A DNA stretch of 64,000 bases, taken from positions 62,001 to 126,000 of the forward strand of contig VTTJ01000004.1 in NCBI GenBank assembly GCA_008364785.1. Reading direction: 5' to 3'. The position numbers and the translations under genes are program-made. Of the stretch, positions 16,020 through 25,012 are shown in pieces. The notes under the pieces are model-generated. The model was not told the DNA's origin. It searched no databases and saw only the letters and a program-made list of their open reading frames with translations. The DNA comes from Bacillus sp. BGMRC 2118 (lineage in GTDB: Bacteria > Bacillota > Bacilli > Bacillales > SA4). Every line of letters starts with the position of its first letter. Positions within the stretch are counted from its first letter, which is position 1.

Positions 16020-17483
16020 TTAATCACTTCTTCTGCTTAAGAATGTAGCTCCATATGCCACCACAAAGGCCAAAAACGTGCTAATCATAAATGTCGCAAT
16101 CGTCGAGAAACCAAAGTTCATATAAAATGCATTGTCAAAGGTTGTATCAATGGAAAGCCTTGAGATGGAGACAAGGATGGCATTCATGATTCCAACTGCC
16201 ACAGCATACACGCCAATTTCAGCTACTACATTCCCTTGCGTTGCCATACGCAAGCTTCTTCCTGCCCAAGCATGTAAGACAATAGGAATAAGGACGAGTA
16301 GCCAAAGCATCCAGCTAAATGATTTCACAAACTCTTGTAAAGACACCTCATCCTCTGTCGCTTTCGCTCCACCTAATAACGAGTAGCTTGCTTGGATGTT
16401 TTCTCCAAATGTTCGTGTTTCAAATTCAAGTGTGCCAAACTGTGCAGTGTTCCATAAATAACCGCCAGCCTGTGAACCTAATAACATACTTTCAAAAGGC
16501 TCTAGAGATTCCTCTTCTTGGGTAGCAATGATTCCTGTTCCGGCAATCATCGCAAGAAATACACCGAAAACCGTAGTTAGCAATGCTCGAGAAATGCTCA
16601 GGCCATAGCCTTGGTTGTTCAATTTTTGTTCTTTCCTTAATGCCATCCATGCCCCCAAACTAACGAATGTGAAACTAATAACCATGGCATTAAAAACACT
16701 TTCAATGAAGGAGTAATCGGTGTTGAACTCTATCGTACCAAGGAACCCAGATGGATCTGGTATACTAATAGAGGCCCCTGCAAATAAGCTTGTTATTCCT
16801 ACGATTACTCCATATACAAGGGAAAATGAAAAACACCCAATCAATCGTTCTATCATAGATTGTTCAGTGGTTTTCCTAAAGAGAAACATCCCCATTACAG
16901 TAAAAATCACTCCTGGTATCAACAGGAATAGAAATAATCCACTTGTTGCTTGAAGTGATCCTTCAATAAATCCGAGGCTCGCTTTAGATGTCACACTTAC
17001 CATATGAAGCAGCATATAAATATCTGTCATGGAGACGAGCTTTATCGCTTCTGCAAACGTACCTAAATCCGAAAGTAATTCTTCTTGTAAGAAACTATTT
17101 ACCACACTACTTGTCACTGCAGATATGACCAATAAAATGACAACCGAAATGATAGCAAAAATTCCAGAACGCATCCACATCAATGAATTCATAACGTTTA
17201 CTTCAGAGTCGTGTCTTCTTTGAGTTCGGTTTGTCTCCCGAGCCGTAGCTGAACTTGTCGCTGCTGTTTTCACGACTTCCTTTTCTCTTACCTTTTCAAG
17301 CGTTTGCCCACAGGACATACAGTAGATGCAAGATGGTCCATTTTCATGCCGGCAATTGCGGCAATACTTACTGTGATCTCGAAACAATTGCAAGACATCA
17401 CTTACAGGCTTTAAAGCTACACCATCATTCATACAGTAAAGAGCATTTTCATGGTTTTTCGTTCCACAATGATTACAATACAA
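16020..17483 (-). CDS. Zinc-ribbon polytopic membrane protein
   Basis: 487 residues. The N-terminus holds two Cys4 zinc ribbons (YCNHCG..LYCMNDG and YCRNC..CIYCMSCG, residues 1-62). About eight membrane helices follow from residue 108. Ribbon-plus-membrane proteins of this type are common in Bacillus and lack a defined function. The start is TTG at 17483 with GGGAG about nine bases upstream. It is the last gene of a five-gene operon (21887 to 16020), 21 bases after the preceding gene. Confidence 0.75.
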   Translation of the reverse strand: MYCNHCGTKNHENALYCMNDGVALKPVSDVLQLFRDHSKYCRNCRHENGPSCIYCMSCGQTLEKVREKEVVKTAATSSATARETNRTQRRHDSEVNVMNSLMWMRSGIFAIISVVILLVISAVTSSVVNSFLQEELLSDLGTFAEAIKLVSMTDIYMLLHMVSVTSKASLGFIEGSLQATSGLFLFLLIPGVIFTVMGMFLFRKTTEQSMIERLIGCFSFSLVYGVIVGITSLFAGASISIPDPSGFLGTIEFNTDYSFIESVFNAMVISFTFVSLGAWMALRKEQKLNNQGYGLSISRALLTTVFGVFLAMIAGTGIIATQEEESLEPFESMLLGSQAGGYLWNTAQFGTLEFETRTFGENIQASYSLLGGAKATEDEVSLQEFVKSFSWMLWLLVLIPIVLHAWAGRSLRMATQGNVVAEIGVYAVAVGIMNAILVSISRLSIDTTFDNAFYMNFGFSTIATFMISTFLAFVVAYGATFLSRRSD

Positions 17484-17504
17484 AGTGTGTTCTCCCTCCC
17501 TTCC

Positions 17505-18008
17505 CTAGTAACTACCCACTTTATTTCCACAACAAGGACAGAAATGAGCATCGAGTGGAATTGATTGTTCACATTTCACACAGTGTTCTGATTCTTCTGT
17601 GTCTACTAGCTTTTCTACTAGTATCTTTTCTCCGCAGCTTCCACAAAACTTGGCATGCTCATCATTGGCAGTTTGACAAGACGGGCAAATCATCTCCTGG
17701 TTATGATCTGTAGACAATTGCAGCTCTGTTATTTTGGTAATAGATTGGTAGATGGTAGAATCATATCCTACTAGTTTAGTTGTCAGTTCAATTAATTCAG
17801 GGTCTGTAATCTCCCCGTTTCGAATCTTCTTATATGCGGCTTGACCTACCTCTAGGAGGACTTTTGATTTTCGGGTTGAGGTGTCATTCATTTCCTTTTT
17901 CAGCCGACTTACTTCCTGTGCAATTTGGAGCTTTTGCTTTCCTTGTTCAATACCACCTTGAAATTTAGACAATCCTTCCCCTAACTTAGATTGAAGATTA
18001 CTAGACAA
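17505..18008 (-). CDS. Coiled-coil protein with two C-terminal zinc ribbons
   Basis: 167 residues. Residues 1-60 are helical and probably coiled coil (QGGIEQGKQKLQIAQEVSRL). Two zinc ribbons follow: CPSCQTANDEHAKFCGSCG (about 115-133) and CVKCEQS..HFCPCCGNK (about 144-165). There is no signal or membrane span, so it is cytoplasmic. The start is TTG at 18008 with AGGAG upstream. It is the fourth gene of the zinc-ribbon operon and probably contacts its membrane partners. Confidence 0.7.
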   Translation of the reverse strand: MSSNLQSKLGEGLSKFQGGIEQGKQKLQIAQEVSRLKKEMNDTSTRKSKVLLEVGQAAYKKIRNGEITDPELIELTTKLVGYDSTIYQSITKITELQLSTDHNQEMICPSCQTANDEHAKFCGSCGEKILVEKLVDTEESEHCVKCEQSIPLDAHFCPCCGNKVGSY

Positions 18009-18090
18009 TGATTTCCCACTCCTTTTTGGTAAAATTCTATATGAATATATTGAACGGCTTCCCTTATTATGTTGAAACTACTAGTTCTAC

Positions 18091-18930
18091 TCATTCTTTT
18101 CCTAGGTCACTAGCAAATCGTTCAATTCCTGTTGCTAGTTGATTCATGAGATGTAAGAGATACTCAGGGTTCGATAAATTTCTATCGTCTTCAGGATTGG
18201 TCATATACCCCAGCTCCAATAAGATGGTTGTGACACTTGACCAGTTAAATCCTGTAATATCCTCACGAAACGACACTCCCTCTCCTCTCACAGCAACAGT
18301 AGAATCCTCTTTCAAGACATCTAATATGACTTCTGAAGCTTGTAAGCTAGTTTCATAGATTTCTTTTGTATACGTACCGTTTTGGGCAGGAACAAGAATG
18401 TGAAATCCTCGTACTCGTTGATTTGTGGAGCCGTCAGCATGCATTCGAATAAACAGGTCTGCTTCCTGATGATTGGCATACTCCGCTCTTTCACGGTTGC
18501 TGATATTTACGTCGTTACTCTCGCGTGTAAGAAACACGTCTATTCCCCGTTCCTCTAGCACAGTCTTTAATAATAGAGATGCCTCCAGCGTCAGCTGATA
18601 TTCAGGTTTTCCCGTTGTTGTGCCTGTTGTTCCACCTGACACTTTCATTTTCGTCTCTGTTGCTCCAGGTCCAATGGGTTCTTTTTCTAGGTTCGCCTTT
18701 TTCTGGTGACCGGGGTCAATCACGACGACAAAACGTTTCGTCGAAGTAATGGGCTTGGAATCAGCAGAAGGTAAAACAGCTTGTTGGAAGAAGGCCTTGG
18801 TTTGCAAGGCAGTGTCCTTATTTGCTACATTGTGCACGCGCAAGATTCCTTCTTCTGATTGCTCTTGAAAGAGAGACTCACAACCGACCAAGATTAGAAA
18901 ACAGGAAAGGAACAACACTACCTTCCTCAT
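18091..18930 (-). CDS. Lipoprotein N-acetylmuramoyl-L-alanine amidase (Amidase_3)
   Basis: 279 residues with a lipoprotein signal (FLILVGC, Cys at about 17). The amidase_3 zinc motifs are VVIDPGHQ, the Glu in LTLEASLLL, and FIRMHADGS; ILLELGYMTN carries the catalytic Glu. These enzymes cut the bond between MurNAc and the stem peptide. A signal-anchored form would act on the wall outside the membrane. Its ATG overlaps the stop of the upstream gene by four bases (ATGA), showing translational coupling with the YARHG protein. The domain seems complete, with a short insert GGTTGTTTGKPEYQL that is common in sporulation or germination amidases. Confidence 0.9.
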   Translation of the reverse strand: MRKVVLFLSCFLILVGCESLFQEQSEEGILRVHNVANKDTALQTKAFFQQAVLPSADSKPITSTKRFVVVIDPGHQKKANLEKEPIGPGATETKMKVSGGTTGTTTGKPEYQLTLEASLLLKTVLEERGIDVFLTRESNDVNISNRERAEYANHQEADLFIRMHADGSTNQRVRGFHILVPAQNGTYTKEIYETSLQASEVILDVLKEDSTVAVRGEGVSFREDITGFNWSSVTTILLELGYMTNPEDDRNLSNPEYLLHLMNQLATGIERFASDLGKE

Positions 18931-20000
18931 GGCAAGGCATCCTCTACTTTCTTAATTAGATCCACGTTATACCGCTCAATATCCGTTAGCATTCCATCAT
19001 ACGTGTGAATGGGGAAGTACCAGTTTTGTGCCGAAAAATAACGCTGCAGGTCTTCTGAGTTAAACACATAGCCATGGCGCGCATAAATTTCATTTCTTGC
19101 TAAACGAAGCTCTGCTTTCGTTAACCCACTAATTTCAAATTCAGATAGCCTTCGAACATGACTTTCTGGCAATAGATACTCACCTCGTTCATTTCCGTTA
19201 TACATATCCGATTCCCGCTCTTTTGTAAACACCCGTTCATCAATAACTAAGGAAAAGTCCTCCCGGTTTGTTCCAGTCAAAACAGGAATAGATGACCCGC
19301 ACGTTCCTGAATACAAGGCAATTACATTAGAGGGTAATCGTTTTGGAAACTGGGCTACACAGTGATTTCCTACATAAACGTCCCAACTCGTTCCTAACGC
19401 CTCACCTAATTGTGCGCTGATTTCATACACTTCTTTTGCCCATACTTCTAATGGTCCTAAATTTCGTTGATCATAAAGAGCAAAAATGGTCTCTAAATTT
19501 GCATCCGGAATGGAGTGTGCCTCAATTCTTAACCTTTCCCCTGACTCGTGTGTAATGCTCCACTCTCCTACAGAAATCCCTTGAATGTGTTGCTCTCTTA
19601 ATTTCACGACTGCTTGCTGAATTTTCTCCTCATCACTTAAAGTCTCTTCACTCGGCTTTCCTTCAATACTTGATACCTTCACCGTTTTGGTCTCTGAAGA
19701 TGACTCTGCTTGCTCTTCTTGCTCCTTCATTTCAGAATCTTTTTGTTTTTTTGTTTCAGTTTGCTTTGCGAGCTCTTGATTTGAGCTTTTGTCCATTACC
19801 CATTTAAGTCCGAAAAACAGGGCAATACCAAGGCTTACCACCAAAATCATCATGATCAGTGGAAGTTTGGAAGGGCTTCTCTTTCTCTGGCCGCTTCGTC
19901 CTTTAGGGGCATCAGTGGTTCCTGGAAGTTTCGTTCCACACTCCTGACAAAAATCTTGCCCTCTCTCAAATCGTTCGCCGCACTCCGTACAAAACCCCAT
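18927..20000 (-). CDS. Zinc-ribbon / YARHG-domain membrane protein
   Basis: About 357 residues. N-terminal zinc ribbon (FCTECGERFERGQDFCQECG), basic stretch, one membrane helix (LPLIMMILVVSLGIALFFGL, about 47-67), acidic linker, unknown extracellular domain, and a C-terminal YARHG domain (LARNEIYARHGYVF..DLQRYF, about 300-345). YARHG modules are found in extracytoplasmic parts of surface proteins. ATG at 20000 has AAAGGAGG eight bases upstream; a TTG one codon earlier is possible. It is the second gene of the operon, 19 bases after the TcaA-like gene and overlapping the amidase start. Confidence 0.8.
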   Translation of the reverse strand: MGFCTECGERFERGQDFCQECGTKLPGTTDAPKGRSGQRKRSPSKLPLIMMILVVSLGIALFFGLKWVMDKSSNQELAKQTETKKQKDSEMKEQEEQAESSSETKTVKVSSIEGKPSEETLSDEEKIQQAVVKLREQHIQGISVGEWSITHESGERLRIEAHSIPDANLETIFALYDQRNLGPLEVWAKEVYEISAQLGEALGTSWDVYVGNHCVAQFPKRLPSNVIALYSGTCGSSIPVLTGTNREDFSLVIDERVFTKERESDMYNGNERGEYLLPESHVRRLSEFEISGLTKAELRLARNEIYARHGYVFNSEDLQRYFSAQNWYFPIHTYDGMLTDIERYNVDLIKKVEDALP

Positions 20001-20018
20001 CAACAGATCCTCCTTTCA

Positions 20019-21887
20019 TTACCTTTTAGAAATGGATGAGAAACGTAAAACGGTATCATCTCCAAAGTCAGCAGTATACACCCATTCATACTCTTTTGTT
20101 TCAGAAGTTCCATTTCGATAATGGATGGTGATTTTCTCCCACGTTGTTATATAGAGTGACATGTGATCTTTAAAGGTAACATCCGTTACCCTGTAATCAA
20201 GGAGCGTTTCCTTTGTATCATTGTTACCTAACTTCTTCACGAGTGCTTGCTGATCACGATATAAACTGCTTCCTTGCACGAGTATTGGTTCAACATAAGA
20301 GAAATTTTCTTCATTTATGGCTTTTATCAAGCCATTGAGATATGCAGACACACGCTCATCCACATATTGTAGAGATAATTCTCCCATGGTTCCTGTTAAT
20401 GGCTTAGAGCTATTAACAGTGGAACTTGCTGGCGTAACCTTTTGCTCCCAAACTGACGTAAAGGCTTTTGGTTCCTCGACTGCAAATTCAGTTACTTCCT
20501 CTACTTCAACATCTGTCGGAATGAATACTTGAGATACCAACCACTTTCCGCCATCATATAAAAGCTTGATACGTTCATATCGCTTTTTCACCTCTGGCTG
20601 AATCGTGACTCCTGCATTCTCTGCATCATGTTCACTTGTAATTTCTGCTGTCACGAGTAAATACCATTGACCATTTTCCTGCACGACCTCAAAGGAATTC
20701 CCAATAAACCGTGTGGATAAATGTTTATCATAGGTAATAATGCCACTATTTTTATGGTCCTGCGCTACTTGTTGAATGTCCGTTTTGTATGTTGAAGTTG
20801 TCGTGGTGAGTAGTTCCATATTGAGCGTTGTAAATGCTGCGTAGTACTCAAGAAGATATTGATGAGCTGATTTCATGACATCATTCTTTACTGATTCATC
20901 TAGAAACTCAGGACTGAAATACGTATCTGTAAGTGCCACTTCTTTTGTTTTAACCTTGCCCCATGGTAGGGTGGCTTCTGCCGCAATCATCATTGATCCA
21001 TCCGTTACTACCGGACCAAAGGTGGCAGGTCCTTGTTTAGGAATCGTTGCTTGTACTTCCTTACCATTAACCCATAGTGTAACTTCTGATGCAGGTAGCC
21101 AGTGCGGTAACCCCAATTCAACTTGTTCAGCATACAGTTCTACTCTTTCTTCCTGCTGAGACTGCTGCAAGACCACTTGTTTGGATTCTACAAGGTCAAC
21201 AACATCCGTTTTCAGCCTTGCTTCAATCTCATATATTCCCGGAATAAACGGTCCGAATGTTTTCTTATCTTGATCCTTATCTGTTTTTCCTACTTCCTTT
21301 CCATTCATGGAAATAACCGTATCTTTCATGTTCGTATGTATCGTGATATAGACAGCCTCTACGCTAATTTTATAGTTCTTAAAAAAAAGAAACCCTCCGT
21401 CTTGTTCTATATTAAGAAAAAAATCGTCTTTACGATTTGGCAGGGATTGTACATTCGTTTCTTCATATACCTCTGCTTGTGTTCGTAAATGCTTCATAAT
21501 CTCTGACTTCTTTTCAGGATACTCTTCTATGAACATCATCAAACTTGTTACATCCTGCTCTTCGATTTTTAATTTTGAATCACTTGATGTGAGCAGTGAT
21601 GCCATTGCTGCCTGGTCTTTTTCATTCAAAGCTTTCTCAAATTGTGCAACGAGTTTGTTCGGTGAGGTGAGATTCCCTCCTACTACGAACAAAACAACTA
21701 GCAACACGCACACAATAAATAAACTACTTATGACGACAATCTTCTTTTTTGAGAAGGTTTGCTTTACCTTTTGTTTTGGTCGATATTCTCTCTCCCTTTT
21801 CGCATCTTGCTCAACCGGTGTGCCACATCCATTGCAAAACAGTGCTCCTTTCTTTACTTTCTCTCCACATTCCCTACAATAGTTCAT
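20019..21887 (-). CDS. TcaA/YvbJ-like zinc-ribbon membrane protein
   Basis: 622 residues: N-terminal zinc ribbon (YCRECGEKVKKGALFCNGCG), one membrane helix (about 48-68), then a long outer part with the TcaA-type domains (PNKLVAQFEKALNEKDQAAM, PGIYEIEARLKTD, repeated NGKEV strands). A C-terminal NTF2-like domain (about 480-620) follows. TcaA of staphylococci is a wall-stress sensor linked to glycopeptide response and bridging; YvbJ is the B. subtilis relative. AAAGGA lies nine bases before the ATG. It is the first gene of the five-gene operon, so the amidase and YARHG protein downstream are probably wall-stress partners. Confidence 0.85.
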   Translation of the reverse strand: MNYCRECGEKVKKGALFCNGCGTPVEQDAKREREYRPKQKVKQTFSKKKIVVISSLFIVCVLLVVLFVVGGNLTSPNKLVAQFEKALNEKDQAAMASLLTSSDSKLKIEEQDVTSLMMFIEEYPEKKSEIMKHLRTQAEVYEETNVQSLPNRKDDFFLNIEQDGGFLFFKNYKISVEAVYITIHTNMKDTVISMNGKEVGKTDKDQDKKTFGPFIPGIYEIEARLKTDVVDLVESKQVVLQQSQQEERVELYAEQVELGLPHWLPASEVTLWVNGKEVQATIPKQGPATFGPVVTDGSMMIAAEATLPWGKVKTKEVALTDTYFSPEFLDESVKNDVMKSAHQYLLEYYAAFTTLNMELLTTTTSTYKTDIQQVAQDHKNSGIITYDKHLSTRFIGNSFEVVQENGQWYLLVTAEITSEHDAENAGVTIQPEVKKRYERIKLLYDGGKWLVSQVFIPTDVEVEEVTEFAVEEPKAFTSVWEQKVTPASSTVNSSKPLTGTMGELSLQYVDERVSAYLNGLIKAINEENFSYVEPILVQGSSLYRDQQALVKKLGNNDTKETLLDYRVTDVTFKDHMSLYITTWEKITIHYRNGTSETKEYEWVYTADFGDDTVLRFSSISKR

Positions 21888-22003
21888 TCCTCCCCGTCCT
21901 TTCTTCCTATGAATTTCTATATGTATACTTACACTTTATGACATTTAAATATGATGTTTTTTTGAAAAGTCTTTGGAGGCTTTGTGATTTTTTGTAGCCA
22001 ACA

Positions 22004-22029
22004 ATAAAAAAACAAGCTTGAAAGCTTGT
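22004..22029 (-). terminator. Minus-strand terminator behind a remnant gene
   Basis: ACAAGCTTTCAAGCTTGT followed by TTTTTTT on the minus strand. Confidence 0.7.
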
Positions 22030-22046
22030 CTTTCCCATGATTTAAT

Positions 22047-22100
22047 TTATGCTTCAGCTGGAACCATTTTGTAGCTACCAATTACAGTAATTGAGACAAA
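22047..22100 (-). pseudogene. C-terminal remnant of a CW-repeat protein
   Basis: On the minus strand the frame VSITVIGSYKMVPAEA ends in a stop at 22047. It matches the terminal motif of the intact family (GTIIGSYKFAMNGEWIQ, NTVIDGYRIGQDGAWVR), and a terminator follows as in those genes. Everything upstream is missing and is now occupied by the promoter of the next gene. The match is short, so confidence is limited. Confidence 0.4.
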
Positions 22101-22114
22101 TCATATAAAATCAA

Positions 22115-22144
22115 TTGACTACCTAGAAATTCTTTGTATATAAT
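22115..22144 (+). promoter_or_regulatory. Sigma-A promoter, identical to one at 28649-28678
   Basis: TTGACT and TATAAT separated by 18 bases. The full 30-base segment is identical to the promoter of the paralogous gene at 27761-28615. Confidence 0.85.
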
Positions 22145-22194
22145 TACAATAATACATGTAATGGAATTATTTGCTAGAGGAGCGATTTATTTTG

Positions 22195-22743
22195 ATGAAT
22201 AGACTGGTTTCTTGTCTTTATGTCACGTTGATTATATTTTTAGTTTTACAATTATTCTTTTTGTTCTTATCCATAACAACAGGAACAGAAGAACCCCTAG
22301 TTGGCTTTATACTGGTATCCTTCATGGCTATTCTCCATACGTTTACGATTTTTCCGTTGTTTCTCTTATTCGTTCCGATCTCTTTTTTCATTGACTGGCT
22401 CACTGGAAAGGTCAACATTACCAACACCAAACTAACCTATTTTGTAAAACTATCCTATTACATACTAATATCAATATTTTTTGCATTCTATTTTAATTCT
22501 AACGTTCAACAAGAACAACTACCAACATTTATGATTTATATCCTTTCAGCGATGATCGCACTTATCTATTTTCATAGTTTATATATCGTCAGAAAAGAGT
22601 GGATATCCACTTCTGCTGAAATCAGTAGTAAAAAAGGCAGCCCAATATTGATTATGATTTGTTTAATGATCTGCATATTTTTTTCATATATTTTTTGGGT
22701 CATTAGTCCATTTCCAGTATTACAACAACTACTTCCTTCATAA
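22195..22743 (+). CDS. Polytopic membrane protein, paralog of 27761-28615
   Basis: 182 residues with five hydrophobic segments. Blocks IPLFLLFVPISFFIDWL and YFHSLYIVRKEW match FLMIPLSAVIDWM and FFHTLYVFRKEW in the protein encoded at 27761-28615, so the two are paralogs. This copy lacks the C-terminal extension of the other. ATG at 22195 or TTG at 22192; GAGGAG lies 9-12 bases upstream. The promoter core is shared with the paralog, so both are probably controlled alike. The family is unknown to me. Confidence 0.7.
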   Translation: MNRLVSCLYVTLIIFLVLQLFFLFLSITTGTEEPLVGFILVSFMAILHTFTIFPLFLLFVPISFFIDWLTGKVNITNTKLTYFVKLSYYILISIFFAFYFNSNVQQEQLPTFMIYILSAMIALIYFHSLYIVRKEWISTSAEISSKKGSPILIMICLMICIFFSYIFWVISPFPVLQQLLPS

Positions 22744-22754
22744 GCTACTCCTTT

Positions 22755-22800
22755 ACCCCTTTAAAGCAGCGGGGGCCTGTCCCCCACCGCTTTAAAGGGA
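22755..22800. repeat. GGGGGACAGGCCCCC-type palindromic element
   Basis: CCTTTAAAGC..GGGGGCCTGTCCCCC..GCTTTAAAGGG, an extended hairpin. Same family as 14010-14048. It may also serve as a terminator of the preceding gene. Confidence 0.65.
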
Positions 22801-22853
22801 TACAGCGACCAGTCATGATAAAAGGCACAAATCCTCACCTCGATTTGTACCTT

Positions 22854-23051
22854 TTACTCTTTCTTTAGTTCTTCTATTGATACGCAATAGTAGTCTGCCA
22901 GCCTTTGGAGCGTTTCAGTTTTAGGTATTCTAGCATCACATTCATATCTGTTGACAGAGTTTGTACCAATATCGAGCTCTTTGGCCAGTTCGGCTTGTGT
23001 CATATTCTTCATCATTCTCTGTAATCGTAACCTTTCGCCTAATGTTTGCAT
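22854..23051 (-). CDS. XRE-family HTH regulator
   Basis: 65 residues, essentially a lone helix-turn-helix domain (LRLQRMMKNMTQAELAKELD, TNSVNRYECDARIPKTETLQ, YYCVSIEEL). Small stand-alone XRE proteins are DNA-binding repressors or switches. ATG at 23051 has GGAG upstream. It is divergent from the 27-residue peptide gene at 23213, the nearest possible target, with about 160 bases between them. Confidence 0.85.
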   Translation of the reverse strand: MQTLGERLRLQRMMKNMTQAELAKELDIGTNSVNRYECDARIPKTETLQRLADYYCVSIEELKKE

Positions 23052-23212
23052 CCGCCATACTCCTTCTATTTATTTGCTCTTACTATCATAGACGAACGAA
23101 ACTTTGTAAATGTTTCACGTTTTTTTAATCCATATTTTTACAAATATTTACGTGTAATAGATTGTAAAAATATGTATAAATATGGATAATAACATGACTA
23201 AGAGGTGATAGA

Positions 23213-23296
23213 ATGAAGAAACTACTTTTTCGGGTTATGGGTGCAGTGATTACACTTTTATTTATGAATCGTAAAAAACTGCGCAAACTTTCATAA
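23213..23296 (+). CDS. 27-residue basic membrane peptide
   Basis: MKKLLFRVMGAVITLLFMNR then KKLRKLS. AGAGGTGAT sits just upstream of the ATG and a clean terminator follows the stop, so this is a complete small transcription unit. A possible promoter is TTGTAA-17-GATAAT (about 23163-23191). The peptide has one hydrophobic stretch between basic ends, as in small membrane peptides or type I toxins. Function unknown. Confidence 0.55.
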   Translation: MKKLLFRVMGAVITLLFMNRKKLRKLS

Positions 23297-23297
23297 A

Positions 23298-23334
23298 ATT
23301 GGCCAGCATCCAATTTGGATACTGGCCATTTTCT
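23298..23334. terminator. Terminator between convergent genes
   Basis: Stem GGCCAGCATCCAA / TTGGATACTGGCC followed by TTTTC; on the minus strand it lies just past the stop of 23335-24384. Confidence 0.8.
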
Positions 23335-24384
23335 TTACTGCGTTTCTTTTTTCCACTCTTCAAACGTCTGCTGTATTTCTTCGTAGTGACTCTTAAATCC
23401 TTCTATAAAATCTTCATCTATTTCAGTTACTTTCGTTTCTTTTACATATGAAAATAACATTTCGCATGATTGAAGTAATTCTTCATGTTCCTCTGTATAT
23501 TGTTCTGGAACAGGTACTTCCTTCATGTAGTAAAACAATTCCGTTCCACCTGTCACATGATAGGGCTCATTATGAAAGTTAAGCATTGCAACTGATAGAT
23601 TGTTATAATCTTTTTGATTCATTAACGGTAGGACCTGATCTTCAATATCAAAGAACAAACTTTCAATTTGGTCAGAGGTATATTCAATGTAGAGTTTGTT
23701 TGTTTGTTCTTTTCCGATGACGCTTTCATATTCATCTATCTTAACGTCCGGATGATTGCTTCTATAAAGATTAAATAATTCATCAGATGCCACTGTAATG
23801 ACTTCATAATCAGAGATAATCTCATCAATCAATGAGTGGGTTGGTTCATGATTTAGCAATGCTTGTTGAAAGTCGGCTAACGTTCCATACAACTGTTCAT
23901 ACGCTCCTAACAACTTATCATATGACTTCCTATAACGTTTAGAAACCGATTGCCCCTCGAGCTCCTTCATTTCCTCTTTTATTAATAAAATAAGCTCTCC
24001 TGTTTCAATTAAGTGGTTAGATCGGATATACTCTTCTGTTACCCCGTCCTTCCTTAATGTAAGCTGATAAATCAAATCAAAAATTTCCCCATTTGCGTAA
24101 GCATACCCTCCTAATGATCTACCTACTACTTCCTCCTTCTCTTCATTCGCACTTAGAAGAGGGTCCTGTTTTGAACTAAGCACTTCAACCATGACCGCAG
24201 CAAAACCTAGAAAAACAATAATGGTTACCAGCACAGGCAGGTAAAAAGGTTTCTTCACTTTTTGACGTGAGGTAGGTGAATCCAGCCATTGTTGAAAGGT
24301 GTGTTTATCCTTTTGAGTGAGAAGAGGAGTCGAACTAATATATTGATCCATTTGCTTTTTGAATGATTCTTTTTGGTTATTCAA
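23335..24384 (-). CDS. Membrane partner (probable anti-sigma factor) of ECF sigma 1
   Basis: 349 residues: short cytoplasmic region (1-45; FKKQMDQYISSTPLLTQKDK), one membrane helix (PVLVTIIVFLGFAAVMVEVL, about 50-70), long outer domain. The first 70 residues align with the partner of the second sigma factor (IDQYISVDPLVTERDKERF), while the outer domains do not. This is the topology of transmembrane anti-sigma factors with different sensors. The start is TTG at 24384 with GGAGG six bases upstream, overlapping the sigma gene by eight bases, which implies translational coupling. Confidence 0.7.
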   Translation of the reverse strand: MNNQKESFKKQMDQYISSTPLLTQKDKHTFQQWLDSPTSRQKVKKPFYLPVLVTIIVFLGFAAVMVEVLSSKQDPLLSANEEKEEVVGRSLGGYAYANGEIFDLIYQLTLRKDGVTEEYIRSNHLIETGELILLIKEEMKELEGQSVSKRYRKSYDKLLGAYEQLYGTLADFQQALLNHEPTHSLIDEIISDYEVITVASDELFNLYRSNHPDVKIDEYESVIGKEQTNKLYIEYTSDQIESLFFDIEDQVLPLMNQKDYNNLSVAMLNFHNEPYHVTGGTELFYYMKEVPVPEQYTEEHEELLQSCEMLFSYVKETKVTEIDEDFIEGFKSHYEEIQQTFEEWKKETQ

Positions 24385-24910
24385 CTATATCCTCCCCTGT
24401 CATTTTTACTAGTTTTTCCTTACCGCGTAAAATCCTTGACTTGATTGTAGATTCATTACAATTCAACATCACACTAATCTCATGAATACTAAGGCCTTTA
24501 TAGTATCGCAATATCACCACTTCACGATATTTAATCGGTAATGATAAAATTGCTTCTATAAATTGGTCTTTCTTTTCTTTATCAATGGCAGCCTGCTCTG
24601 CAGATTTCTCATTCTTAGACAGATACTCTACAAATGGGATTGAAAACAATCGATGAATAGGTGATTTTAAGTAATCTTTACATTTATTAATCGCAATTCG
24701 ATATAACCACGTTTTAAGTAATGACTCTTCTTTAAACGTATCCAAGTTCTTGTATACACTAATTAAAAACTCTTGAAAAAGATCATCCGTTTGTGAGTAG
24801 CTTTTAACATATGTATAAATAAGTCGCTTTATATCTTCTCCATACTGATCAATAATGGTATGGATGACTTCCTCTTTAGAGCTTTGTAAAATCTCTTGTT
24901 GCCTCTCCAA
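24377..24910 (-). CDS. ECF RNA polymerase sigma factor 1
   Basis: 177 residues with sigma region 2 (DDLFQEFLISVYKNLDTF, KTWLYRIAINKCKDYL) and region 4 (LPIKYREVVILRYYKGLSIH, ESTIKSRILRGKEKL). The start is taken as TTG at 24910, after AAGGGGGG. This matches exactly the TTG start of the paralog at 33337. The longer in-frame start at 24952 would overlap the -10 of its own promoter (24938-24945), so it is rejected. ECF factors redirect polymerase in response to envelope stress. Paired with the membrane protein that overlaps its end. Confidence 0.9.
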   Translation of the reverse strand: MERQQEILQSSKEEVIHTIIDQYGEDIKRLIYTYVKSYSQTDDLFQEFLISVYKNLDTFKEESLLKTWLYRIAINKCKDYLKSPIHRLFSIPFVEYLSKNEKSAEQAAIDKEKKDQFIEAILSLPIKYREVVILRYYKGLSIHEISVMLNCNESTIKSRILRGKEKLVKMTGEDIVE

Positions 24911-24937
24911 AAGCTGCTCCCCCCTTCCAATTCCTTC

Positions 24938-24967
24938 ATTAGACGATTGCAAGTAAAAAAAGTCCCA
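24938..24967 (-). promoter_or_regulatory. ECF-type autoregulatory promoter, sigma 1
   Basis: TGGGACTT, 14 bases, CGTCTAAT. The same elements with the same spacing precede the paralogous sigma gene (33363-33392). The CGTCTA -10 is the hallmark of ECF promoters. Confidence 0.75.
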
Positions 24968-25012
24968 TTTTTCTAAAAAATAATAAAAAGTAAGTGAAGT
25001 ACTTTATAGAAC

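Noticed and set aside
24911..24952. Longer N-terminus for ECF sigma 1
   Set aside because: The extension would cover the -10 of its own promoter, and the paralog starts at the matching later TTG.
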